Shown: positions 31,894 through 48,042, counted from the first letter of the stretch. The stretch: DNA of 64,000 bases from Massariosphaeria phaeospora (GCA_011032825.1 JAADJZ010000011.1:744001-808000); one strand, 5' to 3'. Notes: generated by a model not told the origin, from the letters alone. Translations and numbers: made by a program.

Positions 31894-34007
31894 ATGTCGG
31901 CCGACGCAGCTCCGTTGCCCCCCAACACGCCCGGCCTGCTGCCGATGCCAATATCCGAGGCCGCATCGAGCTCGCTGTGGGACAGGATATCAACATGGGC
32001 GTCAGAGCACAAGGGCGCCGTCTACACCATTGCCGGCCTCACGCTTGTTGTCGGCGCCGGTGGTGCCATCTACTATCTTTCCGACTCGAACAGGGACGCA
32101 TCTGCGGCCGGCACGTCATCATCAAACAAGCGGAAAAAGAACCGGGAACGTAAGAGGGCGAAGGGACGGGCCGAGAAGGAGTCTTCCGCGGAAGAGTCTA
32201 CGAGCGGTATGTGCTTCGCTGGTGGCAATTGGCACGTCGGCACTGACTAGGAAACAGAGACCAAGCAGCCCTCGGTCACGACGACAGCCGGAGACGCACT
32301 CCCACAGATCGACGAAAGCACCGTGACGACTCTGTCGGAAGAGGTAAGGGCAGCTTGTGGCGGCATGGGGGCGTGGCTAACCTCGTGCAGGAGCGGAAAG
32401 AATACGCGGCGAAGCTGAAGGCGGCCGGCAACAAGGCCTACGGCTCGAAAGACTACAATAGCGCAATTGATCTCTACGGCAAGGCCATCCTATGCCGACA
32501 AGACCCGGTCTTCTACTCGAATCGCGCTGCCTGCTGGAATGCCACGTCGAACTGGGATAAAGTGATCGAGGACACCACGGCAGCGATCAACCTCGACAAC
32601 GAATACGTCAAAGCGCTGAACCGACGAGCAAATGCCTATGAGCAGGTAGACCGCAACAGTGAAGCCCTGCTCGACTACACGGCGAGCTGCATTATCGACG
32701 GATTCCGGAACGAGAGCAGCGCGCAGAGCGTGGAGCGGCTGCTGAAGAAGGTCGCCGAGAAGAAGGGCCGGGATATTCTGGCCTCCAAAGAGAAGAAACT
32801 GCCTAGCGCAACATTCGTCACCAACTACCTCCAGAGCTTCCGGCCGAAGCCGCCACCCGCGGGCCTCGAGGATGACGCGGAACTGCCCGAGGAGAGTGGC
32901 AAGGGACAACTGCGGAAGGGCCTGAAGGAAATGAGTGCGAAGACCGGAGAAGGCTACGCGGGGGCCGCTGACGCTTTCGAGCGGGCATTGGAACTTGGGG
33001 ATCTCGGTGAGCACGAAGCCTTTGCGTACAACATGCGCGGGACTTTCAAGTACCTTAAGGGCGACAATGACGACGCTCTGAAGGATATGGACAAGAGCGT
33101 CGAGCTCCAGCCATCATTGACTCAGAGCTTCATCAAGCGCGCCAGCATGCACCTCGAGCTAGGTAAGTTTTGATCGGACAACTCCACCCCAGTCAACGTA
33201 AGATTAGACAGCGACTGACAGAAACAGCGAACCCGGACGCCGCCGAAGATGACTTCGCCGCCGCCCTCGAACAGAACAAGGACGACCCCGACATCTACTA
33301 TCACCGCGCCCAACTCCGCTTCATCAAGGCCGAGTTCGCCGAGGCTGCGAAAGACTACCAGAAATCTATTGACCTTGACAAGGACTTCATCTTCTCACAC
33401 ATCCAGCTAGGCGTGACGCAATACAAGATGGGTAGCATCGCCTCCTCCATGGCAACTTTCCGCCGCTGCGTCAAGAACTTCGACAAAGTGCCGGATGTAT
33501 ACAACTATTACGGTGAACTGCTGCTCGACCAGCAGAAGTACCAAGAGGCGATCGAGAAATTCGATACCGCTGTTGAGATGGAAAAGTCACTCAAGCCGCT
33601 CGGCATGAACGTGCTTCCTCTCATCAACAAGGCGCTCGCGCTGTTCCAGTGGAAGAACGATTTCGCCGATGCAGAGAAGTTGTGCCAAAAGGCACTGATC
33701 ATCGATCCTGAATGCGACATCGCTGTCGCTACCATGGCCCAGTTGCTGCTCCAGCAAGGCAAGGTCACGGAAGCGCTGACTTATTTTGAGCGTGCTGCTG
33801 AGCTGTCGAGAACGGAGGGCGAAATCATCAATGCGCTGTCGTACGCTGAGGCTACGAGGACGCAATTAGAGGTATGCTCTGCACAGTACCCCCCCTTTAC
33901 TTACAAATCGAAGTTGCTAACTGTGTGCGCAGGTGCAAGAGAAATACCCCAAGCTCGCATCTCGTTTAGGAGCCATGGGCGCAGGCCTCGGCGCAGGCAT
34001 GCGGTAA
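31894..34007 (+). CDS. TOM70: mitochondrial import receptor TOM70
   Basis: Tom70 sits in the outer mitochondrial membrane and passes chaperone-bound carrier precursors to the TOM channel. Five exons (31894-32206, 32258-32343, 32391-33162, 33228-33871, 33933-34007) give 629 aa with continuous frame. The N-terminus has an anchor helix (about residues 42-62, [21 protein letters not shown]) followed by a Lys/Arg-rich linker, the expected N-in topology. TPR repeats begin at [20 protein letters not shown], the clamp that binds Hsp70/Hsp90 C-termini, with YSNRAACW and [12 protein letters not shown] second TPR series runs through [10 protein letters not shown] to the C-terminus. The ending [14 protein letters not shown] is typical of fungal Tom70. 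Length agrees with the family (about 600-630 aa). Confidence 0.96.
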
Positions 34008-35535
34008 ACCCAAAACGTGTCATGATCACATTCATCGTTCCGCTATTCTTCCTGTCGACATGGTCCACGGTCTCCCATGATGTTTGTTCCATGGCCCCGC
34101 TCCCTTTCCAAAAACTTTGTATTTACCATTTCCCATCTTCCCTCTCCAAAAACTGTACATCCTTCTTCTTCCCTTCACTACGGTGGTGCCATTCCAGCCC
34201 GAAAAATGTCTCTAGGTCTTCTTGGTTGCAAGGGGCCTTGATCTCGCAGGAAAGAGTTTGCTCCAGAGCGCCCTGCCAAGCTGTCAGTACCTTCTGGTCT
34301 CTGTCCCGGTCGCTGGAGATGGATGGGATGAATGATTTAGCCGATTCTGGTGAGCGGGAGCGGGGCAGAGAGGGCCGTGGTTTGGGTTGGCATGGTTCGG
34401 GTTGGTAGGGTTTGTTTGGTTGGGGTCGGGTTGCGCAAAATTTGTATCATAGACGCGGCGGCGGCGGTGGCGACGACGGCCTGGTAATAAATAGCGTTGA
34501 GAGGGTAGGGGCGGGGGAACCAAAAACGACGATAAACATGAATGAATATCTTACTTGTCCTCTTATCTTTGCAGCAGGATTTCTTACGGCCGTTTGCCCG
34601 AGTGGGTTCGTTGACTTTCCCAAGTGTGCCAGATACAGATACAGATACAGATGCAGATGAGGCGTTTGGTTTGTACAGACATGGGCAAACCCCTTTCAGA
34701 TGTGGCGAAAACGTCCGACACTAAGCCCTTCAAGACGAGCACGAGTGTAGTAGTGGCGAAGGTTGATCGGGCTGGTGCGGTCAGCAACCAGGTTGGCATG
34801 TTCTCAGTTGTATGTATATATGTAGGAAGAAGATAGGCTCCACATGTGCAAAAACCCTACCACCCACCAAGCACGCTCCATTCAGTAAAAAGCTCGTCTG
34901 CGAAAGCGGTTTGTACCTCACCTCACCTCACACACGCATCGGACACCAACCACCTCATACATCAATCGAATACTGTGAGGTAAAATTGGAAAATCTGGGG
35001 GAAATTCGTATCTATGAATGTAGGACCAGGGCCGGGCAGAAACCAGAAACCGCACAAAGCCCTCAGCTACAGCCTACCTAGACTAAATCTCCCAGTATCT
35101 GATTTTCGCACGGACGGGGTTGTTTTCCGCGACACAGCCATCCCCCCCTTGTCGGCCCGTGACGCACATATACACCCTTCCTCGATTACATTTCCTCGCG
35201 AGTCGAGCGGAATGCCCGACATCTATAGCAAGCGCATCGCAAAGACTGCACCGCACCGATGCGATCTGATGCGATCCGTCCCTCTTGCAGCCCGAAAACT
35301 CCACACCAATGAGAATGGTAGTAACTTGTCGCGAGCACCGTGACTCCTCGCTCTCCCTCCGCCCATGCTCGTTTCCTTTCTTTGTGAAATTCGCCTCTTC
35401 CCCACCACGCCCAGCTCCCGTCAAAAAATAGCCCCGAGACATTTCACTTTCATCCAAAACAAAGAGTCTCTCAGTCTCCCCATCCCACCATTCCATTGAG
35501 CAAACAAACACAGGCGGCCTGCCTGCCGACAGCTC
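34008..35535. other. intergenic region between convergent TOM70 and SNF1
   Basis: This holds the 3' ends of two convergent genes. A hexamer repeat AGATAC (about 3.5 units, 34631-34655) is present. No open frame with a recognised domain was found. Confidence 0.45.
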
Positions 35536-38392
<2,857 letters not shown>

Positions 38393-39704
38393 GATGGCGA
38401 TAGCGTGTGGTACCAAGAGGGTCGGCAAGACACGCTGTTGCGCAAAGAGTACGGTCGAGTCAGGCGTCGGGCTGATGATTGGTTGGAAGGTAGACACGAG
38501 CGATCGGGTGCGATTGAAGAGACACTGCTCGCGGTGTCAGCACGTTGTATCAGGCTGGGGTTGCTCCACTGCGCGAGGATGAGGGGCCTTTGGCATGTGA
38601 TGCTGGAGGAACGGGATTGGGAAGTCACAGCCTTGAGCCGCCTCATCAAGCGTCACGCAGGACTACTGACCTTGGATTCGACGGGTGGTAGCGACTTGGA
38701 CTGCCCGGCCGCCTTGTAGTAGCGAACCTTCAATAGTGTGGCCGCCGGTTGTCAACAGAGGTGCTGCCCCACTCACGGATGTGCTGGGAGGGCCACCATT
38801 GACAGCTGCGGGAGCTAATGCAGAGTGGACTGCGACCGCGGTCTCGCCGTCGTCGTCTGGCCAGCACTGCGCGGTGAAAGGGCGCGGCCGGGACGCTGCA
38901 GACGCTGCAGGCGGGTGTCGTGGAAGGCGGTGGATGGACGCAGTTGGCGGGGCGCAGGTCGGATTAGATTGCTCGAAGCGCGGGCTCGTCGGGCACGAGA
39001 GGCTCTCGCGGAAGCGACAGACGGAGGGCGGGCTCTGGGCGGGCGAACACGACGGTCGCAGCAGCGGGCTAGCGGTGTGGTGGTGGTGGTGCTGGCGGAG
39101 AGGAGTAGATGACGGAGTGCAACGATGCAGTCAGTGCAAGCCAGCCCAAAGCCCCTCATCGACCACCGCACGCCTCACGAACGCGGTTGCGAGTCCGTGC
39201 GCAGCTGAGCCGACGGTCGGCTAGCTATGGTCGCGCCGTTGCCGCCCACCGTCCACCACCCCCACACGCACCAGGCATCGCAGGAAGAAAGAGCTGTGTA
39301 GGTAGCTGTACAACAACCTATGTACATCTCGGAGCTCCGACCCACTCTGTCCAGCTCCAAAGCTGCCCGCCCGCCATGCGTCGCGCCTGGGATGCTGACT
39401 CGCATATTCCAAGGTGCCGTCCTCCACGCGACCAGCTCTCGTGACCACCCGCCATCCATGGACATCGAACAAGCTCATCACCAATTGGACGCGTCCGCTC
39501 GGCGAAGTTCGTTGCAACTCCGCGGCGAAGGGGACCCGTTCCGTCTGCTGCAAGGGTCTCAGATCGCTCTCATGTCCGACACGACGGATCACTAGCACTT
39601 TGTGTATCCAGTAGGTCTTCAACACGCCTAGACGATCCCCTCGACGTATTCTGGCACCCACACATACCCCACCACAACGGACCTGCATGTACGGAGTACT
39701 AGAG
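38393..39704. other. GC-rich intergenic region upstream of SNF1
   Basis: No gene supported. This is the presumed SNF1 promoter and leader (GC-rich, about 38700-39250) and the 3' flank of the transporter. Long open frames on both strands reflect GC-rich composition and have no domain. Confidence 0.45.
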
Positions 39705-41538
39705 TTACTTGAAGCAGAACATGCGCCCCAGCCCGCGCTGTTGTACCTCCCGCCGAGCCGCACCATCAACGTAGACAGGCTCGCCCTCCCTGGTCGAGCT
39801 CGCGCTACTGAGTTGCTTCGCCTCGTCGTTGCCAAACACCTTCAGTAGCACTACCATTGTAGCCGCACTGAGGATACTGGCGCACAAAATCCCCACCATA
39901 ACCAGGTTACTTTTCCGATACTTGTGAGGCCCGACCGCGTCCGCTGGCCAGCCGGTGTATAGTGCGTACGTTGTCAAAATGCTGCCCAGGTTGCCTAAAC
40001 CAGACACGAGTGCACTGGCTGCTGCCACACCGACTTCTCCGTGGCGGGGCTGGAAGATCTCGTTGGTCCAGGTCATGCATATAGGCACCGTCGGCCCGAG
40101 CCCAAAGCCAACCATCAAAAGCCCTCCGTATCGCGCCCAGGAGCTCGTACCATTCCCGGCAAACGTTGTCACAAGCAGACCTGCGATCTGGATCATGACA
40201 GCCCCGCAGAAGAACAGCGCCCGATGGTGGTGGAAGCGGTCCGAGAGAGGAGTGACGATGAGAATGGCAATGAGATCCATCTATGCAGGTCAGTTTTAGC
40301 TTACATGTGTCGATAGTAGAAGGAATCTGCTTACCACCCAAATGGGCGCAAAGAGTAGACTGAGCTGGATGCCTGTCAGACTGGGATTGATACCCCGAAT
40401 GATGACTGTGCCATAGCTCTGCGTTCCAATACCCACTCCTACCACACCAAAATACATCATTACGAGTGGCCACAGCCTCCAGTCAATGACGACATGCCAA
40501 AGGTCCTTCGTAGTCCAGACGCGTCGGTGATAGACTCGTGTCAGGTCTTCGTAATGAATACGTGCGTCCTCGCCAGTCAGAGCGGGCCTGCTTTCCGGTA
40601 TGAACTTCCGCCAACCTGTACGGTCACGTACTTCACCTGGGGGAAGTGGGCGGTCGGGGAGCCACCATAGAAGCGATATGCCGACCAGTGTCCCCACAAT
40701 ACCATAGAGTAGGAACATCCATTGAAACCCTACGAGACCACCTAAGCCGTCCATTTTTTGGAAGCCAGCTGAAACCAACCCAACCACGGCCGCGGAGACT
40801 TGAGCCGCAGTAAAGTAGCGGCCAATACGTTTCCCGGTGCGTGATGGTGGATAGAACAGGGTCAAGTAGTAGGACATACCAGGCCACATGCCTGCAATAA
40901 CGATACCCAGAAGTAGCCTAAGCAAGCTTCACATCACTGTTAGTGTCTGAGCAACCGTAGACTGTAGAAAGACGCACTAAAAGCTCCATGCTGCTTCCAT
41001 GGCAGTAAGGCACATTCCGATGATGCCTACTCCTGTAACAATCCTGCTCATCCAGACATGCGGGCTGAGCTTCGACATGACCAGATTGGAAGGTAAATCG
41101 AACAAGACATAACAGACATAGAAAAGTGCAAGTCCAGTCGAGACTTGCTTCGGTGTCAAGTTCAGCTCTGAAGCGAGATCGTGGCCTTTGTCGGCGTTCA
41201 TCGTCTGGGCCAGGCCGACATTGGATCGGATCGCTGAGCAGAGGAAATACAGTACCCAAAATGCTGGTCCACATAAGTAAATATGGATGTGAATGTTAGA
41301 GCGAGTGAGTCACCTGGTAGTATCCGCCTATCGAGCTTGCTGGCGAATAATCAGCAACAGTACACGAGAGAAACGTTTAAGATCCGACTCACTCGTACAC
41401 CTTTTCCACTCGATCAAGGTCTGACATCCCAGGCCCGGCTTCAACATCGCCATGAAGATCCCCTTGCTTTGGCAGTCCCAATGGGCCTTCAGCAATGCCC
41501 TTTGCTCCGCGACTACGCTCTATAGCATCTGTGCTCAT
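39705..41538 (-). CDS. MFS transporter, Dal5/anion:cation symporter family
   Basis: Five exons (41538-41393, 41339-41314, 41263-40978, 40926-40335, 40280-39705) give 541 aa with frame preserved across four introns of about 50 bp. The second exon is only 26 nt. The N-terminus is cytoplasmic and acidic, followed by YDKLDRRILP and FWVLYFLCSAIRSNVGLAQ, the usual start of allantoate permease-type carriers. Further landmarks are FDLPSNLVMSKLSPHVWMSR, MWPGMSYYLTLFYPPSRTGKR and TPLSDRFHHHRALFF, with about 12 membrane helices expected. Members import allantoate, nicotinate, vitamins or other organic anions. The substrate here is unknown. It is divergent from the mitochondrial-protein gene at 42038, separated by 500 bp. 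Confidence 0.92.
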
Positions 41539-42037
41539 TGTTGAGAGTTCGGGGACAGAGAACAAAAATTGTATGACATGAAAAAAGAGGGTCAACAAAA
41601 AAACTTGAGATGCAATCTGCTAGCCCCGGGATCCACGCTCGGAGTCGCAACAGCCAAAGCCGATACCGGCCGGTCGATGGTGCTGCATCTGATTCGCCAA
41701 CTTCCCTTGGGGTGGGGGTGCTCTAGACTACAGTTATGCATCCCTAGACGCCGGATGGTCGAGGCGTGGCAAAACTCCGCGGCGGAAACGTCAACTGTTG
41801 ACATAACGATAAAGTTGAGGCTTGTTTCGAGCTTGGAGACACCCTTGACAAGATATCGTGAAGTGTGAGGTGGTGCGATGTGATAATTCCGCTAGGTCAA
41901 ATGAAGTTTAGCCGCATTAATCTGCCGCTAATCTGGAGCTCTGCAAATGTTCGTCATCATCATGGATCAAAGCTCCGCTAGAGAAATCGAAGCTCTTCCC
42001 CTCTCAATAAATTCGTGAACCATAATCTGTTTCGGAG
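41539..42037. other. divergent intergenic region
   Basis: About 500 bp shared upstream region between the MFS transporter and the gene at 42038. It includes CCGATACCGGCCGG near 41659, a small imperfect palindrome, but no proven site. Confidence 0.35.
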
Positions 42038-42830
42038 ATGCTGCTTGGTTCTTTTGCCAGATCAGCGCGGCGCGCACAATTTCCCCGTAGAACCACCCTA
42101 GGACTTTCTTTGCAAGGCGCAAGAAGAGTTTCGACTCTTCCAAACAATCGAGATATTGTAAGTCTATTCGCTGTTGCCCCATGGCCGAAGCTCACCAATG
42201 TGTAGTATGTCTTCAAACACCCACTAGACGCGAGCAAATCCCTCCTCACCCTACTCGACACCGAGCCTCCCACCCCGCAACTCGCCCTCGGAACCACCAC
42301 CTCCTTACCGCCTACAACAACAACTTTCACTGAGAACCCCAACTTCCTCGACATTCTCCAATCCGTTCTCTCCGACCATGCGACCCACGACCCCGACGTA
42401 AAACAGCAAGCTGCCGTCTTCGCCTCGCCAGGCGGGTTTAACCTCGGCGGCAGCGGAGGCAGAGACGGGGCTGGCGGCGCAAATCATCAAGGGGGGATGG
42501 GAGGCGCGAATAGAGGGGGATGGGTGCATGTCAGTGATGGGAGGAACCCGCCGGACTGGGGGAGGATAGCTTGGCCGGAAGACATCTTTGGAAGTGTGGA
42601 AGTGGATGGCGAGGGGAGATTCGCGGGCGAAGATGGGAATTATCAGGCTAGCGGGACGTATCGGATCATCACGAGGGAGGGCATGTAAGTTTGAGCCGTT
42701 CGGATTCAGCGATCGGGGTACTAATGACGGCTACAGACTGAACCTGTCGCCCTTCCTCCGGTCCAAACTCGTACAGCGGCTTCGTGAAATGGAAGCCTCT
42801 ACCAACACATCATCTTCTAATGATATCTAA
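42038..42830 (+). CDS. conserved fungal protein of unknown function, probably mitochondrial
   Basis: This gene emerges only after splicing: exons 42038-42157, 42206-42684 and 42737-42830 give 230 aa. Introns are 48 bp (GTAAGT...TGTAG) and 52 bp (GTAAGT...CTACAG). The frame is continuous from MLLGSFARSARRAQFPRR through PNNRDI-YVFKHPLDASKS. The first ~35 residues are rich in Arg, Ser and Leu without acids, a convincing mitochondrial presequence with a likely cut near ARRVSTL. A low-complexity Gly/Asn segment lies mid-protein. A conserved-looking core follows (GGWVHVSDGRNPPDWGRIAW, PEDIFGSVEVDGEG, YQASGTYRIITREGI), then LSPFLRSKLVQRLREME. I recall similar sequences in other ascomycetes but no assigned function. 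The coding strand goes from C-rich to G-rich near 42430. Confidence 0.75.
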
Positions 42831-43192
42831 GGGATCGCTTCTGAAGTCTGCTATCGTCAGTAGCGAAATCGGTTGCAACTTATCTGATGGTTGTCTCAAC
42901 GAGTACATTTATCAGATGCAAAGATATGGTTGTGGAGAAATGGGGGCTGGAGCGGACAAAGCATGGAGGTGAAATCCGTTCAGTGCTCGGAAGTTTATGG
43001 CCTAGATACCCAATTTACAGCACTTGTAAAGAATAGATGTAAAGTTTCTCGCATTACCGCGCCTGGCTATTTACCTGACATGTCTTGGCGCTTCTGAAGC
43101 CTCTATCTGCAACTTTACTCTGCTCCTGCCACAACAGAGCAACAACAGTCCTGGCTGCAAGCAAGGCATCGGAAACGCCACAACCCACTACG
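42831..43192. other. intergenic region
   Basis: Short AT-richer spacer between two plus-strand genes. Nothing recognised. Confidence 0.4.
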
Positions 43193-43796
43193 ATGTCGGC
43201 CTCTACATCTCCGAAACCTGTCTCAGTACTATTCGTCTGCCTCGGAAACATCTGTACGCCAGCGCTCCCCCGCCATTCCCCGCAACTCCCCTCCCAACTA
43301 ATCCGCGGCAGGTCGCTCCACCATGGCCGAAGGCGTCTTCCAATCCCTCACACGCCCCGCCGACAAACCTGCACACCCCCTCATCGCGCGCATCGACTCC
43401 TGCGGCACCGGCGCCTACCACATCGGCGACAGCCCCGACTCCCGCACCATGGCCACGCTCAAGGCCAACGGCATAACCGCCTACCGCCACAGCGCGCGCG
43501 CATTCGAGACCCGCGACTTTGCAGACTTCGACTACATACTAGCCATGGACGACGCCAATCTGGATAACCTGAAGAGGCTGAGGGCGCGGCAGGTCGAGCA
43601 GCAAGGTGGCGAGGAGGGTGTGGGCAGGGTGATGCTGTTTGGCGAGTTTGGGGGGAAGACGAGGAGGGGGGGTAAGGGCGAGGAGGTGCGGGATCCGTAT
43701 TATGGCGCGGATGATGGGTTTGTGAGGGCGTTTGAGCAGAGTGTGAAGTTCTCGGGCGCGTTTTTGGAGATGTTGAAGGCGGGGGAGTTGAGTTGA
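43193..43796 (+). CDS. low-molecular-weight protein tyrosine phosphatase
   Basis: This cytosolic acid phosphatase family dephosphorylates phosphotyrosine. Two exons (43193-43253 and 43312-43796) give 181 aa. The intron (GTACGC...CTAATCCGCGGCAG) splits the active-site cysteine codon inside the P-loop. The spliced P-loop reads VCLGNICRSTMAEGVF, a perfect CX5R(S/T) motif with nucleophile Cys16 and Arg22. Other hallmarks are IDSCGTGAYHIGDSPDSRT, HSARAFETRDFADFDYILAMDDANL and the general-acid aspartate in RDPYYG. The start at 43193 gives the usual short N-terminus; an upstream in-frame ATG at 43085 would add 36 residues. A slightly long loop (RRGGKGEE) precedes DPYYG. Codons shift from C-ending to G/T-ending around 43565. 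Confidence 0.93.
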
Positions 43797-44854
43797 GTTC
43801 GGGGGTAGGCGGGGCGAGGCTGAGCCTGGGCTGGGGAACGACTTGATACCCTTATAGACTGGAGATAGAGCAACACTACTTGAGCAATGTCTGGACTCTG
43901 CAGGTATTTGCTCACCGGTGCTCAGGCCGGCTATCAGCACAATGCACGCCTGTCGCATGGTAGTCTTAGATTGGCTACACGCTCTCCAACCCCCTTGGGA
44001 TCATGACGCCTTACAAGCCACATAGGAAGAGGATTTCTCGCGAGCTCAATGCGAGGGAGCCTCATATGTATTGAGCCACATAGCAAACCAGGCGTAGCGA
44101 CTCCTCTTTCGTTGCTGTGTTCGGCTACCTGCGCCCTTTAAAGCTACGCACTTTACGGCTTGGGGGCCTAGCCTTGCCTTGGAACGCCCAGCTGAAGCAC
44201 AGCTGAGTGCCACATCTTGATGTATGAGAGGTCTGGTGCAAGTGGGAGTGGATAAACACCGCTATACGGACTCCCGCTTTGCTTCCAGCGCGCATTCAAG
44301 ATGCCGGGTGGTTAGAGGATCTAGAGGTTGATGAAGCGACCATAACGGATAGAGACCGGCTCGATTGATGTGTAACGAGAGCCAAATATAGCACACTAAA
44401 AAGGATGCGGCGGTGCAGATTCATAGGCAAATGGCTGACTTGCTCCGACTAAATAGGTTTCGCGTTTGCTTGGCGGTGTGGCTGCGAGGGGAAGATTATC
44501 GATGCGCAGAAGACGGCTCTGGGGCTGAAAAACGGACCGGTGACTGCAATCTTCTATCTTCAAAGGCCCCCTTGGATTCGTAAAGTATAATCTCCTTCAT
44601 TGAGTACGCTCCGTCACTGCGCTGTCCCAGTATCAACGTTGCGCAACCACCGTTGCTGTGGTAAACACTGCACCCACCAAACCCACCTGAAACCGCGCGG
44701 CCTAGCCTGAACCGTCATCGTCGTCGAGGATCATCCACCGCGAGTCCAACGCTTGCTGGGCGACCGTCCACGCGTGCCTTGAGCCTCTTGCCAGGTGATC
44801 TCAGCTTTCCAGGCGCAGCAGCAGCAGCAGTAGCAGCCAAGAACCTCCCCCACC
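43797..44854. other. intergenic region and chitin synthase leader
   Basis: No gene supported. The last 100 bp has AGC repeats (about 44817-44833) just before the chitin synthase ATG. No RNA gene was recognised. Confidence 0.4.
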
Positions 44855-47800
44855 ATGTCTTATGACCGTCTTGGTGAGTAAATTAGCTGTTTCCCTATCC
44901 TTGGAGTACAACACTACGCTACGTGCCAGAGCCCTGTCCGCGTTCCCCCGTGTTGGTTTTCCCCAGACCAAAGACCGCATCGCCCCAGCCGGACATTAAT
45001 TCCAGCGAGACGAGATCGCCGTCATTGCATTTCGCACTCCATCTTTCCTTCTACATTCTACTCGTTACATACATTTGCGCGCACCCTTTACAGCTACTGA
45101 TCACCGAACCGCACAGGCTCGAACGGCGGCGACGAACACTACACCCCAGCCATGGACCCGCGACGGCCCGGCCGCTCGCCCTCACCTGGGCACCCCCTAC
45201 AAGGCTACCAGCTCGACGATCATTATGGGTCACAGTCTGGCACCCTCGAGATGCCCATAGGCCCAGGTCCTGGCCCAGGCACGCCCGGCGACAGACTGCA
45301 ATTACAACCCAGTGTGAGTGAACGTTGCGCGATAGGCGTCGCCAGCTCTAACGGCCTGCTAGTACTCCGTAGAGAACATTCCGTACAGCCAGAATGACTA
45401 CCACGACGACTACAACCCGGGCCCGCGGCGCCAGGACAGCAATTATTCCCTCGATCCACAAGCGCATCACGATGCATACTACACCCAGCCGTATGACCCC
45501 CCGCCGCGAAATGAGAGCCCCCATGTCCCTTATGGCACTGAGCCTGATCACTATTGGCAAGACGAAGATGACGAGCGGCCAATGATTCAAACTGGTACAT
45601 CGTATGGTCCTGATCCACGCAATACGGATGTGAATCTGCATCCGGACGACCCCTTCCACGACGAGCCCCGCCCCACACCTAGTCCGGCCCCCATAAAGCG
45701 GTGGAAAACGGTCAAGGAAGTGCAACTGTTCAAGGGCAATTTGGTTCTCGATTGTCCTGTCCCTCCGCGGCTACTCAACCAAGTGCCGCATGCACAGCCC
45801 CCAGAACGTGATGAGTTTACGCACATGCGCTATTCGGCCGCAACCTGCGATCCATCCGATTTCGATGCCAAACGCTTCACTTTGCGCCAGAAGCTCTTTG
45901 CAAAGCCCAGGCATACAGAGCTTTTCATAGTCGTCACCATGTACAATGAGGAGGACGAACTGTTTGCTCGAACCATGACGGGCGTGATCAAGAATATTGA
46001 GTACATGAATTCGCGGACCAACAGCAAGACGTGGGGGAAGGACGCGTGGAAGAAGATCGTCGTCTGCGTCGTCAGCGATGGCCGTGCCAAGATCAACGCG
46101 AGGACGCGAGCTGTTCTAGCCGCCCTAGGTGTTTACCAAGACGGCATTGCCAAACAGCAGGTTAACGGCCAGGATGTCACTGCGCATATTTACGAAGTAT
46201 ATTACACCTACTATCATAACCCTGCCCAGACTAATATGTGACAGTACACAACCCAAATGACGGTAGAAATCAAGAAGGGCGTCGTCGGCGTGAAGAAAGG
46301 TACTACCCCTGTGCAGATGCTATTCTGTTTGAAGGAAAAGAATCAGAAGAAAATCAACTCTCATCGGTGGTTCTTCCAGGCATTCGGCGCTGTTCTGGAC
46401 CCTAACGTCTGTGTTTTGATCGACGCCGGAACAAAGCCTGGCAAAGATTCCATCTATCATCTATGGAAGGCATTCGACCTCGAACCCATGTGCGCGGGCG
46501 CTTGCGGCGAAATCAAAGCTATGTTAGAAAAGGGCAAGAAGCTCCTGAATCCACTTGTGGCGACACAAAACTTCGAATACAAGATGAGTAACATCCTAGA
46601 CAAACCTCTCGAGTCGGCCTTCGGTTTCATCAGTGTGCTTCCGGGCGCTTTCTCAGCCTACCGCTATGTGGCGCTCCAGAACGACAAGACCGGAACTGGG
46701 CCTTTGGAGAAATACTTCGCTGGTGAGAAAATGCACGGCGCCAATGCTGGAATTTTCACAGCCAATATGTACCTCGCCGAGGACCGTATCCTTTGCTTTG
46801 AACTAGTCTCCAAGAGGAACTGCCACTGGATTCTGCAGTACGTCAAGTCTGCCACTGGTGAGACCGATGTTCCCGTGGAGATGTCGGACTTCATTCTCCA
46901 ACGACGAAGGTGGCTGAATGGATCGTTCTTCGCTGCTGTCTACGCCTTGGCCCACTCGTTTGACATCTTCCGAAGCGACCACTCCTTCATCCGGAAAATG
47001 ATGTTTCTTGTGGAATTCCTTTATCAAACCATTAGCATGATCTTCGCTTGGTTCCAGCTCGGCAACTTCTTCCTCGTCTTTCGCATCCTCACGGCTTCTC
47101 TTGCTGGCCAGATTGGCACCCCTGGTAAGGTCTTGTTTGTCGTCTTTGAATGGCTTTACATCAGCGTTCTCATAGCTTCCTTCGTCATGTCACTCGGCAA
47201 TCGTCCCCAGGGTAACAACAGGCTGTATATGACCATGGTGTACTTCTGGGTCATTATTATGGCTTATCTCATGTCCGCTTCGATATACATCACTTACAGA
47301 TCGGTCAAGAGTCAGGTCGATAACAACAAGGGTTTCAACATTGGGGATATCTTTTCAGACAAGATCTTCTTCACCCTGGTAGTGTCGCTGGCGTCTACAT
47401 ACTTGATGTGGCTTGTAGTGTCAATCATTTTCCTCGATCCGTGGCATATGTTCACCTCGTTCGTCCAGTATATCCTGATGACACCGACATATATCAACAT
47501 TCTCAACGTGTACGCGTTCTGCAACACGCACGACATCACCTGGGGCACCAAAGGCGACGACAAAGCCGAGAAACTACCATCTGTTACAACAAAAGCCGAC
47601 GGTAAAGCAGACATTCAGGCCCCCACCGACGATGCCGATCTCAACACGCAATACGAAACAGAGCTACGCGTCTTCAGCACCAAATACGTGGAGCCGAAGA
47701 AGGAACACACACCGGAAGATAAACAAGAAGACTATTACAAGGGCTTTCGATCGGGCGTGGTACTGTTCTGGATCCTGTGTAATTTGGGCTTGACTGCGCT

Positions 47801-48042
47801 TGTGCTGCAGTCAGGTGGGCTGGAAATTACAGTGAACAATCCCGATGACGCAGACGAGAAGAGGAGCGAGGCAGCACGCATCTATCTCGCAGTTGTGCTT
47901 TGGAGTGTGGCCGGTCTCAGCGCGTTCCGCTTCGTTGGGGCTATGTGGTTCTTGGTTGTTCGCATGGTGAGTTTCTATCCCCCAACTTGCACCGTGTTGA
48001 GATTGCAAAGGCTAACCCCCAACGTAGTTCCGAGGCGTTTAA
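44855..48042 (+). CDS. chitin synthase, class I/II type
   Basis: This plasma-membrane enzyme polymerises UDP-GlcNAc into cell-wall chitin. Five exons (44855-44873, 45117-45313, 45363-46196, 46245-47966, 48028-48042) give 928 aa. The first exon is 19 nt (MSYDRL) and the last is 15 nt (FRGV and stop), both typical of fungal CHS genes. The N-terminal ~190 residues are Pro/Tyr/Asp-rich. Catalytic landmarks are [55 protein letters not shown], the EDR acceptor site (about residue 530) and QRRRW (about 569). Several membrane helices follow ([20 protein letters not shown] onward). The short N-terminus, lack of a myosin motor and [15 protein letters not shown] favour class I or II; I cannot separate the two by eye. 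The first intron is 243 bp. Confidence 0.95.
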
